A DNA stretch of 64,000 nucleotides, from contig JAPTOF010000010.1 of assembly GCA_028554755.1 (NCBI GenBank), positions 8,220,001-8,284,000 on the forward strand, written 5' to 3'. Origin of the DNA: Cordia subcordata. Its lineage: Eukaryota; Streptophyta; Magnoliopsida; Boraginales; Cordiaceae. The notes beneath the pieces are model-generated. The model was given only the letters and a program-made list of their open reading frames with translations. It did not search any database and had not been told where the DNA came from. Shown piece by piece: positions 22,010-33,509 of this stretch. Within the stretch, counting starts at the first letter, position 1. Each line of letters starts with the position of its first letter. A program made the position numbers and the translations under genes.

Positions 22010-23270
22010 TCAAAATTATACTTCTGAGATAGATTACACAACTAAGAATATTGGATAATTTATGTCTCCATTAAAGATAGAATTAGGATGGAAATCGAGT
22101 TACTAACGATTTCTCAACATATTTGAACCAATTTTATGGTTAAGTTTCTTCTTCTTCTTCTTCTTTTCTTTCTTTCTTTCTTTCTTTTTTTTTTTTTGTG
22201 TGTAAATTTTGATTTATTTTTGTTGAGAATGACTGAGTAATTAATTTGTCGTTTCCACAAGAACTTCAAATCGCATCAAGCCTTTTGATAGAAATGTGGC
22301 ATACAAACTGTCGCACTAAGAACTCTAGTTCAAGATTTTTTACGGATAAGTTAAGCCAAATATTTAGGTGAGATAGATGCAAGGTTTATGGCTGTTCTTT
22401 TGCACCCTCGTGTAATCATCTCATCAGGAGAATGACTTTTTAGTCCCTCAATTTTGACTAAATTTTCAAATAAATCCCTCAATTATAAAAAATATTCTTC
22501 TTAGTCTTTCGAGTTGATGAATGTCTGCCCAAATTAACAGTCAACCATTTAACTTGTTTGAAAGATCCAAAAGTACTCTTGAGTAACTTTATACATATGC
22601 CATCTTTAAAAAAGAAAAAGATAAAAGGAAGAAAAAAAGATTATAAAAAAATTCATGTGTGTAACAGTGGTCATATAAAACAACTATTGTGCTCATCATT
22701 TTCCGAGTAATTTCCATCAAACATATTCAACACAAATACCACACCGTATTCAACGCAAATAAAGGGAAAACTACAAGAAAGTGTTCTTCTCTAGCTAAAA
22801 CTATAGGAACACAATAAAATCCACTAAGAAATGTTCTTTTTAGTCCCTGGAGTTAATGAATCTATGGAAAGCAGTAAAGTCGCATTTGGTGTCATATAAT
22901 GGCTTTTGGTTCACTTACATATTTTTGCCGTACATACCTTAGGCAAATTGAAGAAAGATATGCAGATTAATTGAAGAAAGAGATGCACTCGTATACCATA
23001 TGCAGATTTTTGTCAGTTCTAAATTTTTTTTTCCTTTCTTTCTTTCTTCAAATTTTGGATGGAGAAGATGCACTACTCTATCACAAAGTAAATGCATGCA
23101 CTTGCTTTTTTGGTGACAATGTGTTTTAGGAGGAGGTTGGAGGAATTAAAAACCGCAGCGCAATTACATAAACTATAGCTCATTAAAGTATAAGCCTTTA
23201 TTATTACATAAGCTATAGCTCATTACAGAAGTATGAGCCTTTATTTTTACATCGTTACATATTGTACAAC
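22010..23270. other. KTI3 3' flank and duplicated spacer
   Basis: Homologous to 28,131-29,400 (KTI4 block). It includes a CTT/CTTT microsatellite at about 22,148-22,197 and the KTI 3'-flank text with poly(A)-signal repeats at 23,165-23,255. A small internal duplication of AAATTGAAGAAAGA occurs near 22,945-22,985. No gene. Confidence 0.7.
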
Positions 23271-23277
23271 TCCATTA

Positions 23278-23904
23278 TTAGCTAGCCTTCCTAAACACAA
23301 CCCCGAGTGCGAAATCACTCAGAGCCAAACGTGTGTATGCATCCTGGAAAAAAACGCCAACGTCTTTGCGCATGGGTTGGCAAAATGGGCACACTTTTGG
23401 AGAGTAAACAAGCTTGTAGTAGTAGGGGCCGAATTTTTCAATGGTGAACCAGTTGGTTATAGTTTCGGGCCCAGGGTTTCCTTTAACTCCATCTGTTGTT
23501 ATAAAGTACTGCCCTGTTGATTCATCGTACTTATCAACCTTCCACACAGTTGATTTACAAACTGTTTCAACCGCGAACTCTATATTTAGATCAGTAGAAA
23601 CGCGGATTACTTCTTCGTTGGGATTCACTGGAGTAAATTTCAAGGGAAGGCCATTCTTAATAATAATGGTATACGGTTCTTGGACAACGTAGAGTGGGCA
23701 AGTTTCATTGCCGATGCTGGCTAGTTTGACTCCACCACCTAGGGGCCAGATAAACGGCAGCATGTAGTAGCTCGAACTTGGGCTGAGACTGTTGCCTTCG
23801 GTGTCAAGCACTGGCTCCAGTGCTTGAGCAGCTGAGCGGGAAAAACTGTTGATGAAGATGGAAAAGATCACAAGGAAAGAAATGAGAAATGATGTGGTCT
23901 TCAT
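23278..23904 (-). CDS. Kunitz-type protease inhibitor, miraculin-like (KTI3)
   Basis: Intact 208-residue intronless frame, highly similar to KTI2. Signal peptide to about residue 28; Kunitz signature VLDTEGNSL at 32-40; cysteines at 69, 116, 172 and 175; GNETC sequon at N66. It carries a small insertion relative to KTI2 (IIIKNGLP, about residues 80-87) shared in outline with KTI4. DGYRRLALS has become DAYTRLALS. The stop is the same TAG context as KTI2, but 14 bp just after it (present at KTI2) are missing. TATA box CTATAAAA at 23,978-23,985. Probably functional and secreted. Confidence 0.95.
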   Translation of the reverse strand: MKTTSFLISFLVIFSIFINSFSRSAAQALEPVLDTEGNSLSPSSSYYMLPFIWPLGGGVKLASIGNETCPLYVVQEPYTIIIKNGLPLKFTPVNPNEEVIRVSTDLNIEFAVETVCKSTVWKVDKYDESTGQYFITTDGVKGNPGPETITNWFTIEKFGPYYYKLVYSPKVCPFCQPMRKDVGVFFQDAYTRLALSDFALGVVFRKAS

Positions 23905-23975
23905 GGTGAGACAGAAGTTTTGCTCGATGAACGATGCAGCTAGCGGGTGTGCCGGAATACTGGAGCTTATGCTTT

Positions 23976-24125
23976 TCTTTTATAGCCAAACCAAAGGACA
24001 TCTATATTCTCCACGTTTTAGTTGTGACCGCAGCCGTGGTTCTAAATGTTTTAGTTGTGACTGCAGCCACAGCCACTAGTCAGTATCTTATAGGATTTAG
24101 ATTTGTCGATTAAGCACAATGATTA
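23976..24125 (-). promoter_or_regulatory. KTI3 core promoter and proximal module
   Basis: TATA box at 23,978-23,985 and the conserved module at 24,003-24,120, almost identical to KTI2. The distal copy is absent, because the upstream flank is broken at 24,569 by a CACTA end. KTI3 therefore tests whether the distal module matters. Confidence 0.68.
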
Positions 24126-24568
24126 AGGAAGTATGATTAGAAAATGTGAATTATCTAATGACATAAACTGTCCAATATCATTAGTTGCATAACCTTTTGT
24201 AGAAGTATAATTCTGACATTCAATCTGTCTTCAAAATATAAGCGTAATTAAAATAGCTCCCATATTTTCAGGAATTCATTGACCCCTTATGTTTGCAGAG
24301 TTTTTTTTTTTTTTAAAAAAAAAAGGCAAAAAAGGTCAAAAGCTGGTTATAACATTTGACTACGGAGAATTGATCCCTAGACCTACTCACAATAAAAATG
24401 AGAAACATATTGGTTAACCACTAGATCTTTGGTCATATTTGTAGAAGTTATAAGTGAGGACACACTGCATCCAACACATACATGATTAATCATAAGTTAT
24501 TTGACCACTGAAGAATATGTGACTTGCCTATTCATATTTTTAAGCCTATTTCCTTGGTTTTTAGAATT

Positions 24569-24650
24569 GCACTACAAGAAAATGGGGCATTTGTTAGCAA
24601 AAATTAGTAACTGACAAAATCGGTCATTAATTGTTACTCAATATTAACAG
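24569..24650 (+). mobile_element. Left end of a CACTA (En/Spm) transposon
   Basis: CACTACAAGAAAATGGGGC is the canonical plant CACTA terminus. It abruptly replaces KTI upstream homology (compare 17,240 and 30,680). The right end was not located before KTI-type homology resumes at about 24,905, so this is probably truncated or interrupted by other insertions (24,655-24,900 is unrelated sequence). Confidence 0.7.
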
Positions 24651-24904
24651 ATGTTTATGGGAGCAACTGCTAGGATTAAGAATAAGAGAGGGGACCTAAC
24701 CTTATTTATAATAAATTCTGATAGTCCTACCTATAAAAGGATTTATCAGAATATATGGGCTTACACACAAAAGAATCGTATGAATTTATGAGGTGGGCTA
24801 AAACCAATATGATCACAAAGCCCAACTTGTGAATCAGATATTCAGCCTATTTTATAAAACCAAAAATAATTAACGGTAGCCTACTTTAAAGAGAAATTTT
24901 CTAA

Positions 24905-27594
24905 CAGTACTAATAAATAAAAATTTACAAAAAGTTCATATGAGGAGGGGAAAAAAATAATAAGATTGAGTCTTTACTTCCAATCCAGAATTTTAGCTTT
25001 GTCTTTGTCTGCAAACACAAAAGAACGCATATATCAAGTCATTCCTAGAGGCCAAAGAATATAGAGTTTGTTATAAAAAAATACGGAGAATTATTTTGAA
25101 TGAAAAATGTTGTCATTCAATAAACATTTTTATGAAATTGCGAGATGGCGAGAAAGATTGTGAATTACCAACTGATTGAAACTTTCACCCGAAAAAAAAA
25201 ACACTCAGGCTAATAATATTGAACCTTCGGTTCCAATCTGGAATCTTAGGTAGGAAAAATTTTAAATACCATAAACATGTTAAATTTATGAACACCAAAA
25301 CACATGCAATTGGAAACTCAGAGGAAAAAAAATGAATCGTTTATTTCCATAAGTGCATATTATCACTTCACAAATTTCGCGCATAATCTTAGTTGATAGG
25401 TTAGTCTTCCTCTCCTTGGTCTCATTTTGCTATTGATGGGAAGTAAGAGAAAAGACTATTCTTTTATAAAGACTAAAGGAATAGTCATGATTTATCACAC
25501 AAATAAGTCGTGTCTTTTCAAAACAGTCCTGCTTTATTAGAGATAGGAGCGGGGGTCAATCAGAATTTTTAATTCAATCATAGGCTTATCTATCACAAGC
25601 CTAATGATTATAAGCAATTACTTAATCCACGCACATGATACGGGCTTTTATATATCATCTTATTAAATTGTGGAATCTAATATTCTTACATTGTCCCACT
25701 TTGATGACACAATATTCTTTCACCAATGTCGTTTATATACAAATAATATTTAACTGAGACAAAGTATTTTCTTCATGTAAACATATAATTCAAGATAATA
25801 AGTCCATAAAAATAATCTTTTCAAGTGTAAGTTAACATTGAAACATACCAATCATATATGTCAATTATTTGACATAAGATTTTCTATGGTTGCAAATGTT
25901 AAAAAGTACATTAAGATCAACTCATGTGTACCAACACTCAAGATTTAGCACTCTCACATGATCACGTATTTAAAATTGCTAAATCTTTGTGGTGCGTCAT
26001 GATTTCTCACAAAACCATTTACCATGATTTATTATGAAATCTTATTTACAGTTTCTAATTCCGAGTTTTGAAATTATGAAACCGATTACAGATAGATAAT
26101 TTCTAATTTTAGATTTATATTTATAAAGTCTCATTAGAAAAATAACACTTTCTAATCTAAGCTTTAAGAAACAGTCTCTTAGAAATATTACACCTCCTTA
26201 GATCTTGTGTTTTAGCTGAGTCAAACAAAATCACAAGAAAAAAAAGAGTTTTTATTGAGCTTTATGTACAAAAGCAATAATAAGAGAAAACAATAAATGA
26301 ACAACAATTATTTAAACTTACATTCACATAATACAATAAACTACAATGATCCTGGTTAACGACACACAACTCCCAATAACCAAAGACATCTAAGGATTCA
26401 ACAACATAAATTACCATTGCACATATGAATAAAATAATTAGAATATTTTCTTTTATGGGTTTAAGTATATAAAATATACTTTAAGTACATGAAAATTCAG
26501 GACATTCATTATATACTCTCCTTTTTTGAGTGAAAATATAAATGCCTTCTCTCATTCTAGAGTGAGTCATACACATATGAAGAAGTTTATCACCTTTGCA
26601 CAAGATAACTTTCTTTTATGCAATTCACTCTATGCATCAAGCCACCAATTAAAAATATAATATCATTTTTTTTGCAAAGATTATTATATATAAATTTGTA
26701 AAAGACTTCGTTACATATTTAAGTTAAAATAAAATTTGACTACTTTGACAGTCATAATTTTATTTTAATTTATAAAATTTTCAAACATGATAAATATTTC
26801 TACCCATAAAATAATTTATGTTCTATTTTAATAGATTTTCTTTAATTCATGACATTGTGAAAGTCACAAAAAACATAATTTGCACATTTATGTGACTAAA
26901 AGCAATAATCAATTCGTAAACTGCAAAATTAATTCATGAATTATAGAGAAAGAGAATTGCATATGTTAACACTTTAGTATCAACCAATTTAATAGATGAA
27001 GATAAAACAAAGTTGGAAAACATATAAATATGTGAGATAGTTATGCAAAGAGTCACATGATCCCAACTTTTAAGTATCTTCACAACTCTTCAAATGCACC
27101 ATGATCCAAACGGTGTCACTTCTTAAAAGTCACCACGGTTCATACCAAATCAGCTCTCAATTTGCTTTGCCAAGACATTTGAAATAGTGTCTCCTACTGA
27201 CAACAATAGAGTAGATTATAACAGTAGCATTAAGGTACAGGTGCCGTTTAATTTCGTAAGAGTCACCAAGGCTCAAAACTTGAGGAGATACAACGTTTTT
27301 TTTTTTTTTTTTTGTTAACACTTACTCTTGAGCCACTTCGCTGTTATTAAATGTTTTAGAAACACAAGAGGAAATGTTTTTCCAATCAAATATGCCAACG
27401 AGCCAAATTCACTTGCATCAAGCCATCAACATGCAAGTTCTTTTATGACATATAACAAGCAATTAATCTTTAAAAATTATATCTCCTTCAATTCTTATCC
27501 AAATTGCATGAAATTTTGATGAATAAATTTGTAGATTTGATGAGAATATATATAAATGGGTTTTGATCTTATCACACAAACATAAAAACCCGTT
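24905..27594. other. Duplicated spacer and retroelement-like DNA, no gene
   Basis: 24,905-25,395 is a copy of 7,395-7,900, ending at the same CATAAT where the Copia relic continues at 7,902. 25,400-25,700 resembles 10,325-10,560 and has LTR-like features on the minus strand (CTTTATAAAAGAATAG), but no second LTR was found. 25,700-27,594 is A+T-rich without a recognisable protein. Confidence 0.45.
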
Positions 27595-27694
27595 ACGAGA
27601 CACCACATTAAAACCATATATGTATAATTTATGAACACAAAATTAAATGGAATAAGAAAGAAAACTAACTCTTTACTTCTATACACGCATTTAC

Positions 27695-28205
27695 TCACAA
27701 CTAAAATATGGAGAATATAGATGTGGCTGAATAAAATATCATCAACATGAAGGACGAGGAGATCAACGGGTCATACTGACTCCACAGCATGTGCATGTAA
27801 GTATTTGATGCAGTGTTTTCATCAGTCATAAATTCTGCAAACGTGAGGGTCAAATGAATTCCTGATAATATGAGAGCTATTTTGATTACGATATTAAGAT
27901 TTTGAAGACAGATTGAATGTCACACTACTAGATATTGGTGAATTTGAAATGAAAAATCCATCTCAATTTGAGACGGAAAATTTGGACAAAATTTTTTAAT
28001 AAGTTAATATGAAATTTGAGACGAAGGTTTTTGGGACGGAAAATTTCCATCTCAAATTCGTCTCAAAATAAAATTTTCAAGTTTTGAGACATAAATTTTC
28101 CGTCTCAAAATTCAAAATTTTTTTGTAGTGTCAGAATTATATTTCTAAGATAGATTATGCAACTAAAAGTATTGGATAGTTTATGTCTACATTAAAGACA
28201 GAATT
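27695..28205 (+). repeat. Inverted copy of the KTI upstream region
   Basis: The plus strand here matches the minus strand of KTI upstream flanks: CACAACTAAAATATGGAGAA mirrors the proximal module; CATAAATTCTGCAAACGTGA and GAATTCCTGATAATATGAG mirror about 30,400-30,620; TTGAAGACAGATTGAATGTC mirrors 24,213-24,235. It points away from the other KTIs, so an inversion or inverted duplication took place between KTI3 and KTI4. No KTI coding sequence accompanies it. Confidence 0.82.
27923..28130. mobile_element. Complete CACTA-type MITE, 208 bp, TSD TCA
   Basis: It starts CACTACTAGATATTGG and ends TTTTTTTGTAGTG, with TCA directly on both sides (27,920-27,922 and 28,131-28,133). Interior motifs TTTGAGACGG occur in both orientations. 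The empty site survives in the paralogous flanks as ATTGAATGTCAGAAT (reverse complement near 24,210 and 5,945). Too small to encode a transposase; a related larger element is at 59,667-61,735. Confidence 0.92.
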
Positions 28206-29409
28206 AGGATCGAAATCGAGTTACTATCAATTTCTCAACATATTTGAACCAAATTTATGGTTAAGTTTCTTCTTCTAATTCTTCTTTTCTTTCTTTTTTT
28301 TTTGTGTAAATTTTGATTTACTTTTGTTGAGAATGACTGAGTAATTAATTTATCGTTTCCACAAGAACTTCAAATCGCATCAAGCCCTTTGATAGAAATG
28401 TGGCATACAAACTTTCGCTACAACTAAGAACTCTAGTTCAAGATTTTTTACGGATAAGTTAAGCCAAATATTTAGGTGAGATAGATGCAAGGTTTATGTC
28501 TGTTCTTTTACACCCTCTTGTCATCATCTCACCAGGAGAATGATTTTTTAATCTCTCACTTTTGGCTAAATTTTCTAATAGGTCCCTTAATTATGAAAAA
28601 TATTCTTTTTAGTCTTTGGAGTTAATAAATGTTTACCAAAATTAATAGCCAATCATTTGACTTGTTTGAAAGATTGAAAAGTACCATTGAGTACCTTTAT
28701 ATATATGCCATCCTTTTAAAAAAAAAAGAAAGAAAGAAAGAAAAAAAGATTAAAAAAATTCATAAGTGTGTAACAGTGATCATATAAAACAACTATTGTG
28801 TTCATCATTTTCCATATAAAAGAGTTATTTCTATCAAACATAATCAACACAAATGCCACACCGTATTCAACACAAATAATGGGAAAACTACAAGAAAGTG
28901 TTCTTCTCTAGTTAAAACTATAGACGCACAATAAAATCCACTAAGAAATGTTGTTTTTAGTCCCGGGAGTTAATGAATCAGTGGAAAGCGGTAAAGTCGC
29001 ATTTGGTGTCATATAATGGCTTTTGGTTCACTTAAATATTTTTGCAGTACATACCTTAGGCAAATTGAAGAAAGAGATGCACTCGTATACCATGTGCAGA
29101 TTTTTATCAGTTCTCATTTTTCTTTTTTACTTTTTCCCTTTATTTCTTTCTTCAAATTTTGGATGGAGAAGATGCACTACTCTATCACAAAGTAAATGCA
29201 TGTACTTGCCTTTTTGGTGACAATGTGTTTTAGGAGGAGGTTGGAGGAATTAAAAACCACATCATAATTACATAAACTATAGCTCGTTAAAGTATGAGCT
29301 TTTATTCTTTATTACATAAGCTATAGCTCATTACAGAAGTATGAGCCTTTATTCTTATAACATTGTTTTACACAATAAGGGGTGGACAGATATTGGACCA
29401 ATTCCATTA

Positions 29410-30042
29410 TTACCGTACATGTAATTTCTGAAAATAAACCACGAGTTCGGAATCACTCAGAGCCAAACGTCTGTATACATCCTGTATAAAAACGCCAATA
29501 TCTTTGCGGATGGGTTGGCAAAATGGGCACACTTTTGGAGAGTAAACAAGCTTGTAGAAGTAGGTGGAGAGTTTTTCAATGGTGAACCAATTGGTTATCG
29601 TTTCAGGCCCAGGATTTCCTTTAACTCCATCTGTTGCTATAAAGTACTGCCCAGTTGATTCATCGTACTTATCAACCTTCCATACAGTTGATTTACAAAC
29701 TGTTTCAACCGTGAACTCTATATTTAGATCCGTAGATGCACGGATTACTTCTTCGTTGGGATTCACTGAAGTAAATTTCACGGGAAGGCCTTTCTTAAAA
29801 GTAATAATGGTAGACGGTTCTTGGACAACGTCAAGTGGGCAAGTTTCATTGCCGATGCTGGCTAGTGTGACTCCACCTCCTCCGGGCCAGATGGACGGCA
29901 GCACGTAGTAACTCGAACTTGGGCTGAGACTGTTGGCTTCGATGTCAAGCACTGGCTCCAGTGCTTGAGCAGCTGAGCAGGAAAAGCTGTTGATGAAGAT
30001 GGAAAAGAGAAGGAAAGAAATGAGAAATGATGTGGGCTTCAT
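29410..30042 (-). CDS. Kunitz-type protease inhibitor, miraculin-like (KTI4)
   Basis: Intact 210-residue intronless frame. Signal peptide to about residue 27. The Kunitz signature reads VLDIEANSL (31-39), with the usual Gly replaced by Ala. Cysteines at 69, 116, 172, 175; GNETC sequon at N66. Compared with KTI2, 8 bp that include the stop codon are missing, so the end changes from VVFRKAS to VVYFQKLHVR with a stop two to three codons later. Several other changes from the KTI2/KTI3 consensus (FTSVN, IRAST, KLSTYFYK) make it the most diverged of the three. TATA box at 30,122-30,129. Possibly functional; signature and tail changes are cautions. Confidence 0.92.
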   Translation of the reverse strand: MKPTSFLISFLLFSIFINSFSCSAAQALEPVLDIEANSLSPSSSYYVLPSIWPGGGGVTLASIGNETCPLDVVQEPSTIITFKKGLPVKFTSVNPNEEVIRASTDLNIEFTVETVCKSTVWKVDKYDESTGQYFIATDGVKGNPGPETITNWFTIEKLSTYFYKLVYSPKVCPFCQPIRKDIGVFIQDVYRRLALSDSELVVYFQKLHVR

Positions 30043-30119
30043 GGTGAGACAGAGACGTTTTGCTCGATGACCGATGCAGCTAGCTGTTGTGCAGGAAAAT
30101 GGTTTGGAGCTTATGCTTT

Positions 30120-30270
30120 AATTTTATAGCCAAACCAAAGGACATCTATATTCTCCACGTTTCAGTTGTGGCCGCAGCCATGCTTCTAAATGCTTTAGTT
30201 GTGACTGTAGCCATAGCCACTAGTCAGTATCTTGTGGGATTTAGATTTGTCGATTAAGCACAATGATTAA
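30120..30270 (-). promoter_or_regulatory. KTI4 core promoter and proximal module
   Basis: CTATAAAAT (minus) at 30,121-30,129 and the conserved module at 30,148-30,265 (CTCCACGTTTCAGTTGTG, two GTTGTG motifs, CCACTAGTCAGTATC). A distal module copy follows at about 30,690-30,810. Confidence 0.66.
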
Positions 30271-31295
30271 GGAAGTATAATTAGAAAATGTGAGTTATCT
30301 AATGAAATATAATGTCCAATGTTATTAGTTGCATAACCTTTTGTAGCAGTATAATTCTGATATTTAATTTGTCTTCAAAATATAAGTGTAATTAAAATAG
30401 CTCCCATATTATCAGGAATTCATTGGACCCTCATGTTTGTAGAATTTTATTTTTATTTTTATTTTTATTTTAAAAGAGGTCAAACATCGATTATAATATG
30501 TAATTAACGAGAATTAATCTCTGAACCAACTCACATTAAAAGTGAGATACATACCACTTGATGATTAGATCTTTGGCCAAGTTTGCAGAAGTTATGAGTG
30601 AAGAAAACACTGCATCAAACATGATTAATCATAAATTATTTGATCACTAAAGAATATGTGACTTTCCTATTCATATTTTTAAACCATATCTTCTTCACGT
30701 TTCAGTTGTGACCGCAGCCGTGGTTCTAGACGCTTATTTAGTTGTCACTACAACCTTAGCCAGTAGTCAGTATCTTATAGGATTTAGATTTGTCGATCAA
30801 GCACAATGATTAAGCTACAAATTCAATATCTCTTTGTAGTATTAAGAAAGTATAATATAATTAGAAAATGTGATTTATCTAACGATGTAAACGTACTATC
30901 CAATATTATTAGCTACATAATCTATCTTAGAAGTATAATTAGTCTAATATATCATCTAGAATAACCATATAATTAAATATCAATTAATTTTATTAAGAAA
31001 ATAATATATCAATTTATGAAATATATGTTTCTTTCCCTCTTAAGATATTTTTCAGTGTTCGCTTTGATTCTCAAATGAATTGTTGACATATAAAGTATTT
31101 GTAAAACATTCTCATTGGCTAAAGCAAATACGGGTTGTTGATATATAAAAATAGGCGACGATTTCACTACAAAATAATCAGAAATGGGTGACAATTTTAT
31201 TATATAGGTAGGGGTTTTGATCATACATAGATATATTTTTATGCAAGATAATTAATGAATGTACTTTTACCTTGATCGATAAATAGTGTGAGTAT

Positions 31296-31520
31296 GGGCT
31301 CATTTGGATTGACTTTTTTTCAAAAACGCTTTTTTCAGCAGCTTTTGAAAAAATAACTTTTTTTGAGAAACTCAAAATTCTGGCTTCTAAAAAAAACTGT
31401 ATTTGAGTTTTTTTCAGAGTTTCAGCTTTTTGGGAAACCAAATAAAATAGTTATTACAAATTTAACTTTTTCAAGAAAAAAGTGTTTTTTCTTGAAAAAA
31501 AAATCAATCCAAACAGGCGG
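31296..31520. mobile_element. Tourist-like MITE in the KTI4 block
   Basis: About 225 bp, with inverted ends GGGCTCATTTGGATTGACTT and (reverse complement of the right) CCGCCTGTTTGGATTGATTT. It resembles the 5,974-6,202 element in size and wording. The paralogous place in the KTI2 block (17,960-17,985) lacks it and reads straight through from GTGTGAGTAT to GTGTTTCTAATTGG. The target duplication is degraded. Confidence 0.78.
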
Positions 31521-33325
31521 TGTTTCTAATTGGTCAAGAGCTCTTTTACCTTGGAAATCATACAATTACCTCATGGAGAGTTAGCAGCACCCACAAATGA
31601 TATAAATACTATTGTTGCTCTGGCTTTACTCACGTCAGTGGCATATTTCTGTGTTACGATAATAAATGTTCAAGGTTTAAACTATGGATGAAATATGGTA
31701 TGATTTTTTTTTTCCTTTCTGAAATTATATATAAGAGATGGTTTTAAAAAAGGTAACGCCCTTCCCAGTGGCGATTTTACCAGGACTTATTATCGACTTC
31801 TTTTGTAGTGTCTTTTGCTAAATTACATGAAAACATTTTATTTTTCTCACTGTCTTACATTAACTAATTCATTTTTAGTTGATTTGTTTTTTACATCATA
31901 AATTTAAAAAGAAAAGGGAAAAAGTTCATGGCAAACAAAAGTACCCACGGCATCCATAACTTTCTGCAGTTTACTTTCATTTTCTTTTCCAAAAAAAAAG
32001 AAAGAATATACCTTAAACTAAAATAAAAAGGAAATAATGAAGATTCACCTCACTGAGAATATTTCGAATGTGAAATTAGGAGTTCTACCATAATTAACTT
32101 CCTCAAAGTTATAAGATTTGCCTACATTTTCAGGTCCTTTTGCGAATTAATCTACTATAAATGTGTATAAATTCTATTAATCGCAGAGTTCATATTAACT
32201 TCAAAGTATTTTAATTCCTATGTGATAAGAATTTCTATGCGATCAAAATAATTTTTTGTGCAAAAACTAACATAAGTTACACCCCTTTAAAACCAAGTCA
32301 AACATAGAAAATCAAGGTCATTTCAATGAATTAATGTATTATATATTCATAATAGCAAACAGTAAATTGAAAAATATACATAAAAAAATAGCAAAGTAAA
32401 AGAAAAGGCATTAAGGACAAAGAAATAGATACAAAGTCGAGTTGAAATTTACTACTTGTAGAAGAGAGTCGAACTCCAATATTTGTTACCTTATAAATAA
32501 TAAGTACTAATAAATAAAAATTTACAAAAAGTTCAAATGTGGGGAACCAAAAAAAAGAAAATAATGACATTGAATCTTTGCTTCCAATCTAGGATTTTAA
32601 CCTTGTCTTTGTCTGCAAACACAAAAGAATGCATATCAAGTCATTCCTATAGGCTACAGAATATAAAATTTGTTATTAAAAATATAGAGAATCATTTTGA
32701 ACAAAAAATGTTGTTATTCAATAAACATTATTATGCAATTGTGAGATAGCATTAAAGATTTTGAATTACCAACTAATTCAAACTTTTATCGCAAAAAACT
32801 CAGGCTAATAATATTAAATCTTCACTTTCAATCAAGGATCTTGACCTTGTCTTTATTTGCACATACAAAGTAGGATATAAAATTTGAAAAATCCTGAGAA
32901 TTGTTTTGGATGAAAGATATTGCTATTTTACAACTATTATTATAATAAAATTATAAGACAGCGAAAAGAGAAAGTGATTTACCAAATGATTGAGGCTTTT
33001 GTCAGTGACAAACTGAGGTATTGGGTCCGTCATTGGTATATCCTAGTAGATAAATATCTTATGTGTAATAAAGAAAAACATGAGTTTGAGCACAATAAAA
33101 TGAATTAGTATTGACACAAACCTTAAAGTAAAAATAGTAGACAATATAGCATAAATTGATAAAACAAATCGTTGAGGAAGCAGTTGATTTATAAATCAAA
33201 ATAATTAGAAAAAGTGAAGGAAAACTAATGAAACATTATAGAACCATCCTTAAAACTCGCACTAATTATACAAGATGTCAAAATCCATGACCGAATGAAA
33301 CCAAACTGGAAAGTAATGAAATAGA

Positions 33326-33509
33326 GAATAAGTTACATGCCCCATTTTTTAAAGAACAACCAAAATGCCATATTTTTAAACTAATGAATAGAATGCTGCA
33401 AAATTGATTTTTGAGTTTTGAAATGTATTTTGGGACATTTTACTCTTTAGTTTAAAAAACATGACATTTGGTTGTTTTTTCCTTAATGGGGCATTTAACT
33501 TATTCAGAC
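33326..33509. mobile_element. Small inverted-repeat element
   Basis: Left end GAATAAGTTACATGCCCCAT; reverse complement of the right end GAATAAGTTAAATGCCCCAT. Arms of about 60 bp are similar, with AACAACCAAAATGCCAT wording. The KTI2 block has only the left arm (from about 19,826), so that copy was truncated by deletion. Family not assigned; possibly a MULE-type MITE. Confidence 0.7.
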
